Source: a virus
DNA: 39,857 bases
Strand: one strand, 5' to 3'
Virus record (IMG/VR): IMGVR_UViG_3300044533_000281
Coordinates: 1 to 39,857 of that record
This document shows, in pieces, positions 1 through 10,291 of this stretch. Numbering within the stretch: position 1 is the stretch's first letter; each line of letters starts with the position of its first letter. The position numbers and the translations under genes were made by a program. The notes under the pieces were generated by a model, which was not told where the DNA came from, did no database searches, and saw only the letters and a list, made by a program, of their open reading frames with translations.

Positions 1-187
1 CCTTGGCCCAAGCCAAGGAGGACGCTAAAGAGCGTTCCTTGACCGCCCTAGGTATTGCTAGGGATGATATTAGTTTTCCACAGTTCTCTGAGATGTTTTT
101 AGACCAAAAAGTCTTTAAGCACCACCAGGACTGGATTGATTTATTAGAGGGCCAGGAGCCTAGTTGGCTCCACGAGTCTATGATTTA
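1..187. repeat. terminal direct repeat, left copy
   Basis: The first 187 bases match 39671-39857 at all but three positions (68, 87 and 88), so the ends overlap and the genome closes into a circle of about 39,670 bp or is circularly permuted. Both copies lie inside the large terminase gene. The differences are conservative: base 68 changes Asp to Glu and bases 87-88 swap the serine codons TCT and AGT. That pattern fits true sequence variants in the phage population better than read errors. Confidence 0.95.
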
Positions 188-1715
188 TGAGAAGGGCGAC
201 CCCCACCGCCTTCTTGTAAACGTGCCACCTGAGCACGCTAAGAGTACGGTGATTACGGTCAACTACTCTACTTACCGCATCGCTCTCAATCCCAACGTTA
301 GAATCATCGTAGTTTCTAAGACGCTTGTCAAAGCACGTGAGTTCGTGTATGCCATCAAACAAAGGCTGAGCCATCCGCGCTGGTTAAAGTTGCAAACAAC
401 ATTTGGGCCAGAAGGGGGTTGGAAGGAAGACTCTGACACTTGGCGCGTTGACACCGTTTACCTTGGGGGCGATGCTCGTAACTCATCTGAGAAGGACCCG
501 ACTATCCAAGCCCTAGGTATGGGTGGACAGATTTACGGTGCCCGTGCTGACCTGATTATTCTAGACGACTGTATAACTACCGCTAACGCTCACGAGTATG
601 AGAAGCAGATTAACTGGCTGCAAAAAGAAGTTATTACCCGTCTAGGCAAAAATGGTAAGTTGCTAGTAGTAGGGACGAGAATTGCGCCAACAGACTTTTA
701 CAAAGAACTCCGTGACCCGAAGCATTGGTCGGGCGGTAAGTCTCCTTTCACTTATATGGGTATGCCTGCGGTTCTTAAGTACGCTGAAAAACCCGAAGAC
801 TGGGAAACGCTTTGGCCTAAAAGTGACGTTCCTTGGGATGGCGATGACGATACGCCAGATGCTGACGGACTCTATCCTAAATGGGATGGAAAAGCATTAT
901 TCAGAAGAAGGGGAGAAGTAACCCCCTCCACCTGGGCGCTGGTCTACCAGCAAGAAGATGTAACAGAAGATTCCATTTTTCCTGCTGAACTTGTTCAGGG
1001 TTCTATAAATGGGATGAGGAAGCGCGGTCCTTTGAGACCTGGCGCTGCAGGACACCCCTCTCAAGTAGAAGGTTATACCGTTGTGGGATTTGACCCTGCT
1101 ATGGGTGCTGGACGTGCTGCCTTTGTTGCTATGACATTTAACAGACACGATGGAAAGATTTATGTTCTGGATGTTCTGGATATGTCAGAACCTACACCGC
1201 AAAAGATTAGGCAGGGCATTGAAGACTTTGTTCAAAGGTTTAAGCCACAGGAACTACGCGTTGAAATTAACGCTCACCAAAAAGCCTACGCCCTTGACAC
1301 AGACTTACAACAATGGCTGGCAATTCACGGTGTTCGCCTCAATGCTCACTTCACTGGCAAAAACAAATGGGACTCTAACTTTGGAGTCGCTGGAATGTCT
1401 ACCTTGTTCGGAACAACTAACAACGGAAGACACCAAAAAAATAACCTCATTGAAATACCAAGCACTGAAGGCTCTGAGGGTCTAAAGGCTTTAGTTCAAC
1501 AACTAATAACTTGGCGACCTAATACCAGAGGCAAGACCGACTGTGTGATGGCTTTGTGGTTTGGTGTGTTGCGTTGTAGAGAATTTATGCAGCAAAACTC
1601 ACACGTGCAAAAGTATGCTCACAACCGTTGGGCAACCAGAGCACAATCACAAAAAAGATATACAGTAAATCTTGACGAGATGATTGCCGAGCAATGGCAA
1701 CAAACTTACGGATAG
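3..1715 (+). CDS. terL: terminase large subunit (5'-truncated by window start)
   Basis: ATP-driven DNA packaging motor and headful or site-specific nuclease that works at the portal. Numbering residues from base 3, an atypical Walker A (VPPEHAKST, about 74-82), Walker B (LIILDD, about 184-189) and coupling motif (LLVVGTR, about 220-226) form the ATPase. The RNase H-like nuclease follows with Asp in GFDPAMG (about 363), Glu in LRVEIN (about 419) and Asp in TDCVMAL (about 513). The TTG at base 3 is not the real start: the frame is open upstream through the junction, and the right end of the window supplies a further 59 or so residues with a helix-turn-helix look. First gene of the late plus-strand operon, 7 bp before the portal gene. 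Confidence 0.95.
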   Translation: MAQAKEDAKERSLTALGIARDDISFPQFSEMFLDQKVFKHHQDWIDLLEGQEPSWLHESMIYEKGDPHRLLVNVPPEHAKSTVITVNYSTYRIALNPNVRIIVVSKTLVKAREFVYAIKQRLSHPRWLKLQTTFGPEGGWKEDSDTWRVDTVYLGGDARNSSEKDPTIQALGMGGQIYGARADLIILDDCITTANAHEYEKQINWLQKEVITRLGKNGKLLVVGTRIAPTDFYKELRDPKHWSGGKSPFTYMGMPAVLKYAEKPEDWETLWPKSDVPWDGDDDTPDADGLYPKWDGKALFRRRGEVTPSTWALVYQQEDVTEDSIFPAELVQGSINGMRKRGPLRPGAAGHPSQVEGYTVVGFDPAMGAGRAAFVAMTFNRHDGKIYVLDVLDMSEPTPQKIRQGIEDFVQRFKPQELRVEINAHQKAYALDTDLQQWLAIHGVRLNAHFTGKNKWDSNFGVAGMSTLFGTTNNGRHQKNNLIEIPSTEGSEGLKALVQQLITWRPNTRGKTDCVMALWFGVLRCREFMQQNSHVQKYAHNRWATRAQSQKRYTVNLDEMIAEQWQQTYG

Positions 1716-1722
1716 GAAATAA

Positions 1723-3453
1723 ATGCTATCAATAGAACAAATCTCAGCACGCGTTGAGAATTTGCGTGAGCGGTCTGCTGACCGTGATGCACGCCAACAA
1801 GACGTGCTTGCTGTCCGTAAAGGTCAGATTGCTACTGTCTACCCAGATTTCTTTCCTGAAGGTGTAGATGCCAATGTCGTTGCCAATTTTATTGATATTG
1901 TTGCGAGAGACCTATCTGAGGTTATGGCGCCTTTGCCTTCGGTCAACTGCTCCGCGGCGAATCAGGCTAATGACCGTGCTCGTAAATTTGCTGATACTCG
2001 CACCCGTATTGCTACTAACTATTTTGCTCATTCAGATTTACAAGTCCAGATGTATACAGGCGCAGACCTATACATCACATTCGGTTTCGTTCCATTCATA
2101 ATTGAGTTGGACGAAGAAGCAGGGCTACCGCGTATCCGTATAGAAAACCCAGTGGGCGCTTACCCAGAGTTTGACCGCTATGGACGCTGTATTGCCTTTG
2201 CAAAACGTTACTATATGGCAGTAGGAGAACTTGCTTCACAGTTCCCTGAGTATGCCAATATCTTGCTTGGTAAGGAAATGTACAAAGCAGATATGAACTC
2301 ACAGATAGAAATCATTCGTTATTATGACGACCAGCAATCTATTTTGTATGTGCCAGAACGTAACAACCTAGTACTATCAGAGGCCAAGAATCCAATTGGT
2401 AAGATGATGGTAGTAGTAGCACGCCGTCCGTCAGTAGATGGTGAGATGCGTGGACAGTTTGATGACGTACTCGGTATTCAGTTGCTTCGCAACAGGTTCG
2501 CATTACTTGCGATGGAAGCAGCGGAAAAATCCGTGCAAGCACCAATTGTTCTACCGCAAGATGTTAATGAACTTGAAATGGGTGGCGATGCGGTTATCCG
2601 TACTGCTAATCCTGCAGGAGTTCGCCGTGTAGACCTAAACATTCCACCTGGAGCATTTACTGAGCAAGCATTGCTTCAGCAGGAATTAAGAACAGGTACA
2701 CGTTATCCAGAGGGACGTACTGGAAATATTGATGCCAGCATCATTACGGGACAAGGTGTGCAGGCACTTATGGGAGGCTTTGACACACAGGTCAAGTCTG
2801 CTCAGGCTATCTTTGCTTCAGCATTACGAGATGTTATTTCTGTCTGCTTTGAGGTAGATGAGAAGTTCTTTAACTATGAGAAGACTATCCGTGGTGTAGA
2901 TGCTGGTAGCCCGTACCAGATTACATATTTACCATCAAAGGATATTAAGAAGGATTACTCAGCCGATGTTCGTTACGGAATGTTGGCAGGGCTTAACCCT
3001 GCACAGGGTTTGATTTTTATGTTGCAAGCACTTGGGGGCGGACTAATCTCAACAGACCTTGCTATGCGTGAACTACCATTTGGTATTAACGTAACGCAGG
3101 AACAAGAGAAGATTGAAATTGAGAATATGCGTAAATCGCTAGTTCAATCTTTACAGGCCTACACCCAAGCAATTCCACAAATGGCAGTTGGCGGACAAGA
3201 CCCGTCAATGGTTATTAAGAAAGTTGCAGATGTAATTAAGGCACGTCAGAAGGGTGTACCTATTGAAGACGCAGTGCAAGAAGTCTTCCCAGAATTACCT
3301 CCTGCTGGTGCTGCCGAACAAATGGTTGAGCAACCGTCCCCTGCTCCCGCAGGTGGCCCAGCAGGAGGCGCTCCTTCATTACAAACTCTTTTATCTAGTT
3401 TAACATCAGGTGGACAAGCAAGCGCTAGCGCCAGAACTGCAATACGGAGGTAG
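1723..3453 (+). CDS. portal protein
   Basis: A 576-residue protein directly after TerL, the standard place for the portal, the dodecameric ring at the capsid vertex through which DNA is packaged and ejected. Size and order fit. The mid region (about residues 60-470) is a mix of alpha and beta with a long amphipathic stretch near RFALLAMEAAEKS, and the tail (about 530-576) is Pro/Gly/Ala-rich and probably disordered. No short diagnostic motif exists for portals, so the call rests on size, position and overall character. The start follows AGGAAATAA, a good ribosome site; the next gene begins 2 bp after the stop. Confidence 0.85.
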   Translation: MLSIEQISARVENLRERSADRDARQQDVLAVRKGQIATVYPDFFPEGVDANVVANFIDIVARDLSEVMAPLPSVNCSAANQANDRARKFADTRTRIATNYFAHSDLQVQMYTGADLYITFGFVPFIIELDEEAGLPRIRIENPVGAYPEFDRYGRCIAFAKRYYMAVGELASQFPEYANILLGKEMYKADMNSQIEIIRYYDDQQSILYVPERNNLVLSEAKNPIGKMMVVVARRPSVDGEMRGQFDDVLGIQLLRNRFALLAMEAAEKSVQAPIVLPQDVNELEMGGDAVIRTANPAGVRRVDLNIPPGAFTEQALLQQELRTGTRYPEGRTGNIDASIITGQGVQALMGGFDTQVKSAQAIFASALRDVISVCFEVDEKFFNYEKTIRGVDAGSPYQITYLPSKDIKKDYSADVRYGMLAGLNPAQGLIFMLQALGGGLISTDLAMRELPFGINVTQEQEKIEIENMRKSLVQSLQAYTQAIPQMAVGGQDPSMVIKKVADVIKARQKGVPIEDAVQEVFPELPPAGAAEQMVEQPSPAPAGGPAGGAPSLQTLLSSLTSGGQASASARTAIRR

Positions 3454-3455
3454 CA

Positions 3456-3716
3456 ATGCCACCACGTAAAAAAGTAAACAAGAAGGCTAAGCCAACACCA
3501 AAGCGTAGAAGAACTACAAAAGAACCAGTATTAGTAAAGATTGATTTCTGGGCTATTGCTGCAAAAGAAGTTTATGATGCTTGTGTCCGTGCAGGATTTG
3601 ATGAAGGTACTGCAATGGCATTTGCTATGGATAGGTCAAGTTATCCTGATTGGATAGTAGACCCTTTAGACCCAATTAAGAATCCGTTGGATGACTTTGA
3701 GGAAGATGAGGACTAA
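3456..3716 (+). CDS. small basic-then-acidic hypothetical protein
   Basis: 86 residues, start preceded by CGGAGGTAGC. The first 25 residues are strongly basic (Lys/Arg-rich with Pro), the middle has a helical segment (about 30-55) and the last 15 are acidic. The basic tail suggests contact with DNA or RNA, but no family is recognised. It overlaps the next gene by one base (TAATG), so the two are probably translationally coupled. Position between portal and the giant internal protein suggests a virion or assembly role. Confidence 0.75.
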   Translation: MPPRKKVNKKAKPTPKRRRTTKEPVLVKIDFWAIAAKEVYDACVRAGFDEGTAMAFAMDRSSYPDWIVDPLDPIKNPLDDFEEDED

Positions 3717-4108
3717 TGGCAGACATTAGAGAAGTTGTTTCTGGTATCGGCAAAGATGCTAGGCGAACAGACCTTAACGTTTCTCAGCAACCACTTAGAT
3801 ATATTTCTGGCTTGCCTTACGGTCAGGGTCAAGAGACTTATAACCGACAAGGCGAAGCGCCTATGTATGTTAACCCATTGGCTGAAGTTCAGTCTGATGT
3901 AACACCTATTACTGCTTTCACTGAACGTAAAGATGAAGCAGTTACTACTGGTATTGATATTGGTGCTGGTGCTGGCTCTGAAGCATTGGCTCCTATGCCT
4001 ACTAAGCCACAGCCATCATTATCAGATACCTTTAATCAACTTATTAAATTTGACCCAAGTGGAGATGCCGAGTTAGTTTATAGACGTCTTGTTGATGAAG
4101 GATACTAA
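3716..4108 (+). CDS. hypothetical virion-module protein
   Basis: 130 residues, low-complexity in places (Gly/Ala stretch near residues 80-90) with Pro-rich loops, no transmembrane segment and no recognised motif. Linked by TAATG overlaps to both neighbours. Its place just before the giant ejection-type gene suggests a structural or chaperone role for that protein, but this is inference from order only. Confidence 0.7.
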   Translation: MADIREVVSGIGKDARRTDLNVSQQPLRYISGLPYGQGQETYNRQGEAPMYVNPLAEVQSDVTPITAFTERKDEAVTTGIDIGAGAGSEALAPMPTKPQPSLSDTFNQLIKFDPSGDAELVYRRLVDEGY

Positions 4109-7100
4109 TGGCACAAACAGTAAATTACATTGTAGCCAAGACAAGTCCTAATTTATACGCAGCGGCTAAGCAGGCTAATCTTTCACAGACTCAAGTAAAT
4201 CAGATTGAGCAGTTTAGTTGGACAGTTGATAAAAACAAAAACTTATTGCGTAAACCAGTTGAGACTGCACGTAAAGAGTTTTTTGGGCTGGACAAAGAAG
4301 TGCAAGATATGTTGCGCTTTCTTTACCCAGATGCTGAGTATGCTAAAGAAGCCCCTGACAGTGGGGATAAAGTATTAGGTTTTGTTAAGGGTGCTGCAAA
4401 ATTAGCAGCCAGCCCGCTTATTGGTCTTTACAGGGCTGCAGGTACTTACGGCAGAGTTATTAACTTGCCATACCTAATGGGTCGTCAGGCTGCACAAGGC
4501 GAAGAATTTTTTAATAAGCAGACACTTACTGATGCGTGGGATGGTCGCAGAGTATTTGATGAAGATGCGCTTGCTGAAGCAACGCGCCAGTTTGGTAGAG
4601 ACAATATAGAAATTGCTAAGGGCTTGCTTATGGGCAAGAAACCTGGTGAGATTATTGAGTCACAAGGACAACTAACAGAAGAATTTCTTAATTCATTTTC
4701 TAAAGCATTTAATGACGAGCCTGAGTTTAAGCAGGTTATGGATGCTGTTAAGTATGCACAAGTATCACCTGGTCGTGACTTAGCCCGTATCCTTAACAAG
4801 CCAACACCAAATAAGGCTGACTACATTAGCGGAACAACTAAAAATGTTTCTGGCTTTGTTGACTTTATGTATCAGATTGCCATTGACCCACTAACGTGGG
4901 TAACTGGCGGTGCTGCAAAGATACCTGGTCTTGCCGCTAAGGTAAATATGGGCGAACAAATGGTTCGCAATGTAAAGCAGTTTGGTACTTTAGGTGTAAA
5001 GAAGTCCTTTGAGGAATCACCAGCATTACGTAATCACTGGGATAATGAGATTGGACCGCTTGTAAAGCGTCTTGCAGAGTCTAAGAATCCTGCTGAAGAA
5101 GCAAAAGTAATGCGTGAGATTGGCACAAGGTTTGCTGGTCACGAAAATACTGAGTGGTTACAACTACTTAAGCGTAATAAAATTTATAATGCTGAAAGAG
5201 CAGTCAAATATTTTGGCGATAACACCGATGCTACTATCAATTTGTTGGCAGGACGTGTAGAAGGTACTCAATATTTCCGCAATGGTGTGGCTACAGCCCG
5301 TAACCAGCGCCGTCTTGACTTTGGTATGGGCCGTTTTATTGATGGAATCTTTAATCCTGCTATGTCAGAACAGGATGTTCTGAAAAAAGGTGAAGATACT
5401 TGGACAAAACTAACCAGACTTGGTGATGAAGGTACTAACTATGTCAGTCCAGAGGTAGCAGACCTACAAAAGTTTGTTAAGAAGATGACCTTTGCTGAAA
5501 AGGTTGGGCAAAAGTTTGCCCGTAACCCACAAGGTCGTGCAATTAAAATTGGCGCAGATGCAATTAAGACAGCAGATAACTTCAGAGATACTGCACGTCA
5601 GATATTGCCACGTGATTTAGCAGATTTCTTGACAGTTAAGTTTATTAATGCAGATGCTAATGACCAAGTTGCTGTATTGCGTAGCCTTTACTTTGCAATT
5701 ATGCAGCGGTTCGGGCTAGATGGACACCCAAAGGGTAAAGAGTTTATTGATGCAGAACTTGCTAGCCATTTTGGCTCTAAAGAAGGTCTGGCTCTAACTG
5801 AAAAACTACAGGTGCCTAAGCACCTTGAGGCTGAAGTCGGTAAGACTGGCGTTAGAGTTACAGATGAAGGCATCATTTATGATTCTGCTGGAATTATCCA
5901 CCCGTTCCAAGAGGCTAAATCAATTGGCAACCTAAACTATGTGCAACTTGCACAACTAGCCTATGAAGTTAATCATAAGAAGAACCTGATTATGGCTGTA
6001 GGTAAGGGTGCTAGCCAGTCTAAGTTTGCTACCGATATGGTAAATGCTTGGACAATCCTTACTTTGTTCCCACGTCTAGGTGTGCGAAGCGCCATTGATG
6101 AAGGTTTTGTTTATTTACTAACTGCTCCAGCCCGAGATGTCTTTAATGCAATTCTGCCACGCTATGCTGCAAAGGGTCGTGATGCAGGCAAGATTGCAAA
6201 TATGGTTACAGGCTCTAACACTGGTGAAGGTTTCCGTGAAACCCTTAAAGGTGCTATGGGTTTTACAACTACCTCTAAGAAGATTGCGCTAAGAGACAGA
6301 TTACTGCTAAAGAAAAACATTGCTGCTAGAAATGACATTAGCGATGAGCGTGTTTCTCAGGGAGAACTACTAGCAGATACCACAGACCTTGCAGTTCGTA
6401 TGTATGGTATCAATCGTCTAGACGACCAAGACTTAGATTTCCTAAAAGACTTACTAGTTCACAACCAACACTCACTTACTGGTGCTGCAGGTTCTTTGGC
6501 AGCCCGTGCTAACGTAACTGGTGGCTATGCACCAGAAGTAGCAGAGCAGTTAGTTGACCTAAATAATTTTGAAAAGTTCTTAAAAGAATCAGACAAGGTT
6601 AGCGGTCTAAAAGGAACCTTAGTAGACACCCGTGACCTAGAGCGTTCTAAAGATTTTGGCGGTAGAGGCGTACAAGCAGTTCATTTTGAGAACTGGACTA
6701 AGCGTTTTTACGGCAATCGCCGCTTCGTCAGAGGCGTTAATGAAGAAACAGGCGCAGAAACTATTTATCAGTTTAACCCTGTTCAGGCTTTCTTTGAAAA
6801 CAATGGCTTAAAAACAGCAGATGACTTTGCTAAAGCAAAGCAGATGCTGCTACAGGATGTAGGTGTTGTAGCCAATAAGAAGATTGTAAGTGAGGTAGGC
6901 GATGACCTTGCTGCTGTATCACCACGCTATGCCTATAAAGTTAAAGACAACAAAGCACTAGACGATTTCTTGTCTATGTCTGCCAGAAGTTCTCAGTTAG
7001 AACAAAAAGGCTTTTCTAAGATTGATGTTGCTGCAGACCAGATTGACCGTATCTTGCTGGATATGTATACAACTTTCCACGGCAATGCTAACAAGTTTAA

Positions 7101-9246
7101 TGATAATCTACTAGCCCGAGTTCGTTCTTCCTTTAATAGTTATGGTGCAGAGGAAGCCCAAAAGGGCGTTGATATTAAGAACAAGTGGAACCTAGCAGCG
7201 CAGTCACTTGAGTTTGATGAGTTTGCAAAACTAACAGACGGCTTTTCACCTAGTGGCAGAATGTATACTATGCTAGATATTGACGGCGTAGTAGATGTTG
7301 AGTCAGCATTTGCTAAATTAGGTAACAATATGATGGAGATTATGGACCGTCAGGTTACTGGTCTACTCCGTCAGCCAGCCGTTATGGCTTCTTACTTCCG
7401 TATTCGTAAGAACTATCTTGAGATACAGAACCAAGAAACCCGTGCTGCTATCAATGCACAACTAAAAGCCCTAAAAGAACAGGGCATTAACATTGATAGT
7501 CGTAAGTTTAAGAATGGTCCTACTTGGCGTGAGGATGTTACAGCCGATGTCAAGGAAATTGTGGCTAAGAAGTATTCTGAGATTGCTGTCCAGCAGGCTG
7601 CAGATACAGTATTAAAGTTTGCGGATAACCCAAATATCCGTACTAACTTTGCTTTATCTGTCAGAAACGTGGGACGTTTCTATCGTGCAACTGAAGATTT
7701 TTGGCGCCGTGTATACCGTCTAAAGGATGCTAGCCCTAGAGTTTTATACCGTATGCGTCTTATGCACACAGGTATTGAAGCCAATGGTGAAGTATTTGAT
7801 GACGCTAATGGCGACCCATACTTAGTTATGCCTATGGATGATGCAATCTTTAAGGCAGTTGAGAATGTAACCAGAACTTTAACTGGTAACACAGCATTTA
7901 AACAGCCACTATTCAATGACATTACATTGAAACTTAAGTTGGCTAACCCGTCTTTCAGCCCTGATGCTGGTATGCCTACCCTGTCAGGACCAATTGCAGC
8001 CCTCGGCATACTAGGTATGAAGAATATCCTTGGTGCTACTGGTACAACTGGTAAGAAAGCAGCAGAAGAACTAGACAACTATGCACTCGGTAGCATAGGT
8101 GAAGGTATGGATTTAGTCCGTGCATTAGTTCCTGCTTCACTACAGCGTTTATACGCAATTCTTCCAGTCAATGAAAAGAGCCGTCAAGAAGCAACAGCGG
8201 CTATGCAGGCTATTGCTTTTAATGCAGCGCAAGGAAACATACCTAAGGCTACAGATACAGCAGAGCAGAAGTACGAATACCTAAAGAATATTCGTCTATC
8301 AGCCCATAACCTAATGGTTATGCGTTCTGTATTAGGTCTTGTATCTCCGATTACCCCAACAATTCAGGAGAGCAAGGGTGTTCCTGACTATCTTAAGAAG
8401 GTAGGCATTACTGGTCTACGCCCAGAGTTTTATGATTTAGTTAATGCTATTACTAAGAAATATGGCGGGGATATTCAAGACCCATATGACCTAGCAGTAG
8501 CAACATTTGTTGGCAAGAACCCAGGCAAGTTAATCTACACGGTATCTCGTGATGAGAAGCAGACAAATGTAGTTATTCAGAAGACCAAAGAAATGAAGAA
8601 CTGGTATATCCAGAACCAAGGTCTTGTTAAAAAGTATGGTGAGGCAGCCTTTATCTTTGCCCCACAGACAGGTGAGTTTGACGCTGCTTCTTATGCTTGG
8701 CTAGAAGGCGCTAACTTTATTAAGAACAAAGACCTAGAAAAGTATTATCTAGATGTAATGCTATCTCAGGATAAGCAGGCTTACTTCAATATTGCTAGAG
8801 AAGAAAACGAAGAACTGTCTAAGACAGTTAGTGTTTCTGCAAGACGTGCAATTATTGATAAGGCTACCGCTCAACGGCAGGCTATGAAGGCTGCTAATCC
8901 GTTCCTTGAGTCAGCAATTACTGGTGGCGGTAATGAGATTGCTTCTGAAACTATTATGTTCCAGAGCATTGAGCAGATACTTACAGATGAAAATGTAAAT
9001 ATTGTTCCTGCTACAAGGTCCAAGTTGTTAGTGATTGCATCACAAATTCGTGACTTCATTAATATTGCACAGGACCCAGAGATTAGAGAAGCCAGAAACT
9101 TTGCAGACATTAAGCGTCAACGCAAAGCAGATATTGAAGCCCTAATAGCACAGATGCTTGAGGGTGACTTAATAGTTAAAGAAGCCAACCGAGCAGTATT
9201 CCAAACTATTTTGGATTACTACTCCAGAGACACGTATAGGGTATAA
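4108..9246 (+). CDS. giant internal virion / DNA ejection-type protein
   Basis: 1712 residues, the largest gene in the genome (13%). Mostly predicted helical, with stretches of moderate hydrophobicity (about residues 85-120, 245-275, 640-680 and 1290-1310) that could enter or touch a membrane. No polymerase, lysozyme or protease signature is visible. Giant helical proteins encoded beside the portal in short-tailed phages (T7 gp16 type) sit inside the head and are ejected with the DNA to build a channel through the cell envelope; that role is inferred from size, composition and lack of a tape-measure gene. It starts in a TAATG overlap. The next gene begins 2 bp after its stop. Confidence 0.6.
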   Translation: MAQTVNYIVAKTSPNLYAAAKQANLSQTQVNQIEQFSWTVDKNKNLLRKPVETARKEFFGLDKEVQDMLRFLYPDAEYAKEAPDSGDKVLGFVKGAAKLAASPLIGLYRAAGTYGRVINLPYLMGRQAAQGEEFFNKQTLTDAWDGRRVFDEDALAEATRQFGRDNIEIAKGLLMGKKPGEIIESQGQLTEEFLNSFSKAFNDEPEFKQVMDAVKYAQVSPGRDLARILNKPTPNKADYISGTTKNVSGFVDFMYQIAIDPLTWVTGGAAKIPGLAAKVNMGEQMVRNVKQFGTLGVKKSFEESPALRNHWDNEIGPLVKRLAESKNPAEEAKVMREIGTRFAGHENTEWLQLLKRNKIYNAERAVKYFGDNTDATINLLAGRVEGTQYFRNGVATARNQRRLDFGMGRFIDGIFNPAMSEQDVLKKGEDTWTKLTRLGDEGTNYVSPEVADLQKFVKKMTFAEKVGQKFARNPQGRAIKIGADAIKTADNFRDTARQILPRDLADFLTVKFINADANDQVAVLRSLYFAIMQRFGLDGHPKGKEFIDAELASHFGSKEGLALTEKLQVPKHLEAEVGKTGVRVTDEGIIYDSAGIIHPFQEAKSIGNLNYVQLAQLAYEVNHKKNLIMAVGKGASQSKFATDMVNAWTILTLFPRLGVRSAIDEGFVYLLTAPARDVFNAILPRYAAKGRDAGKIANMVTGSNTGEGFRETLKGAMGFTTTSKKIALRDRLLLKKNIAARNDISDERVSQGELLADTTDLAVRMYGINRLDDQDLDFLKDLLVHNQHSLTGAAGSLAARANVTGGYAPEVAEQLVDLNNFEKFLKESDKVSGLKGTLVDTRDLERSKDFGGRGVQAVHFENWTKRFYGNRRFVRGVNEETGAETIYQFNPVQAFFENNGLKTADDFAKAKQMLLQDVGVVANKKIVSEVGDDLAAVSPRYAYKVKDNKALDDFLSMSARSSQLEQKGFSKIDVAADQIDRILLDMYTTFHGNANKFNDNLLARVRSSFNSYGAEEAQKGVDIKNKWNLAAQSLEFDEFAKLTDGFSPSGRMYTMLDIDGVVDVESAFAKLGNNMMEIMDRQVTGLLRQPAVMASYFRIRKNYLEIQNQETRAAINAQLKALKEQGINIDSRKFKNGPTWREDVTADVKEIVAKKYSEIAVQQAADTVLKFADNPNIRTNFALSVRNVGRFYRATEDFWRRVYRLKDASPRVLYRMRLMHTGIEANGEVFDDANGDPYLVMPMDDAIFKAVENVTRTLTGNTAFKQPLFNDITLKLKLANPSFSPDAGMPTLSGPIAALGILGMKNILGATGTTGKKAAEELDNYALGSIGEGMDLVRALVPASLQRLYAILPVNEKSRQEATAAMQAIAFNAAQGNIPKATDTAEQKYEYLKNIRLSAHNLMVMRSVLGLVSPITPTIQESKGVPDYLKKVGITGLRPEFYDLVNAITKKYGGDIQDPYDLAVATFVGKNPGKLIYTVSRDEKQTNVVIQKTKEMKNWYIQNQGLVKKYGEAAFIFAPQTGEFDAASYAWLEGANFIKNKDLEKYYLDVMLSQDKQAYFNIAREENEELSKTVSVSARRAIIDKATAQRQAMKAANPFLESAITGGGNEIASETIMFQSIEQILTDENVNIVPATRSKLLVIASQIRDFINIAQDPEIREARNFADIKRQRKADIEALIAQMLEGDLIVKEANRAVFQTILDYYSRDTYRV

Positions 9247-9247
9247 A

Positions 9248-10291
9248 GTGGCAGAACAGACAGTTAAGATACCTAAGCCCAAGAAGGACCAAATCCTTGC
9301 TTGGCAGCGCAGTGGCGTTGGCAACTGGCGTCTAGTCTGGGATAGAGCAGCCCGTGATTGGACTGTCAAGAAAGTAGCAGATGTTCCTGCTGCCAGCATT
9401 ACTTATGAAGAATGGCAAAGCGGACAGAAGTCTTATGCTTTACCTGATACAGCCGCAACCCAAATGCCATCAGATGTTGTTAGGCGTGTCAGGGATACAA
9501 CTGACCCATTGGCGGGAATTGTAGAACAGTATGGCTTACAGTTAACAACTGACCCTCAAACTGGTAGAACAGAACTTAAGGGCTTTGAGATTGACCCTAA
9601 GACTGGTAAAAGAACTACAGTCGGTGTACCTCATTACATATATCTAGATAGCAAAAATCAGATACAGATTTCCTCTGATTATGATTCAATTAAAAGAAAA
9701 GCAATTACTGACCTAAAAGCAACTGGTCAACTTAATGCTTTATTCCAGGACTTTTATAACAAAAAGTTAATTAGTAAAGAAACACTTAACTCACAAGATA
9801 TTACTCGGGCTGATTTTAATGCAGCATTGCTTGGTTCTATTGAAGAATACTCACGTAATGTTATTGGTAGCCGTGAGGCTGGTGCTGCAACACAGGCTCC
9901 TAATTTCCTAAACTATATTAAAGGCCTTGGCGGTAGAGGTGGAGTAGATGAAGCAGACCTACCACGCCGTGAGTTTCAAGATATTAGCAAAGACCAACTT
10001 AATGCTTTTATTGACAATATCTATCTTGAGACTATTGGGCGCAAGCCAACAGATGAACAGCGTAAGGCTAAGTTAAAAGAACTAAACAAGATAGTCAAGA
10101 CTGGAATTGTTTCTACTAAAACAGTTACTGGCGGAGAAGTTCAGTTCAGACAAAAGGGTGGTTTTAATGAAGAACAACAAGCCCTTAGACTACAAGAAGA
10201 ATTAAAGCGAGATAATCCACTTGAGTATCAGCGCCGTCAGGCATTTGATTTTATGGATGAACTCACTAAAGTACTGAGCGGTGGTATGTAA
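9248..10291 (+). CDS. putative internal virion protein
   Basis: 347 residues with a GTG start. Soluble and mainly helical in its C-terminal half (about 200-340). The N-terminal half carries short beta-type segments. No known domain is recognised. It sits between the giant protein and two other mid-size helical proteins that all overlap by one base, a block that resembles the set of internal core proteins in short-tailed phages. Confidence 0.6.
   Translation: MAEQTVKIPKPKKDQILAWQRSGVGNWRLVWDRAARDWTVKKVADVPAASITYEEWQSGQKSYALPDTAATQMPSDVVRRVRDTTDPLAGIVEQYGLQLTTDPQTGRTELKGFEIDPKTGKRTTVGVPHYIYLDSKNQIQISSDYDSIKRKAITDLKATGQLNALFQDFYNKKLISKETLNSQDITRADFNAALLGSIEEYSRNVIGSREAGAATQAPNFLNYIKGLGGRGGVDEADLPRREFQDISKDQLNAFIDNIYLETIGRKPTDEQRKAKLKELNKIVKTGIVSTKTVTGGEVQFRQKGGFNEEQQALRLQEELKRDNPLEYQRRQAFDFMDELTKVLSGGM

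Noticed and set aside
4108-9246. Virion RNA polymerase like that of phage N4, suggested by the N4-gp56-like capsid and the size
   Set aside because: No single-subunit polymerase motifs can be seen in the 1712 residues.
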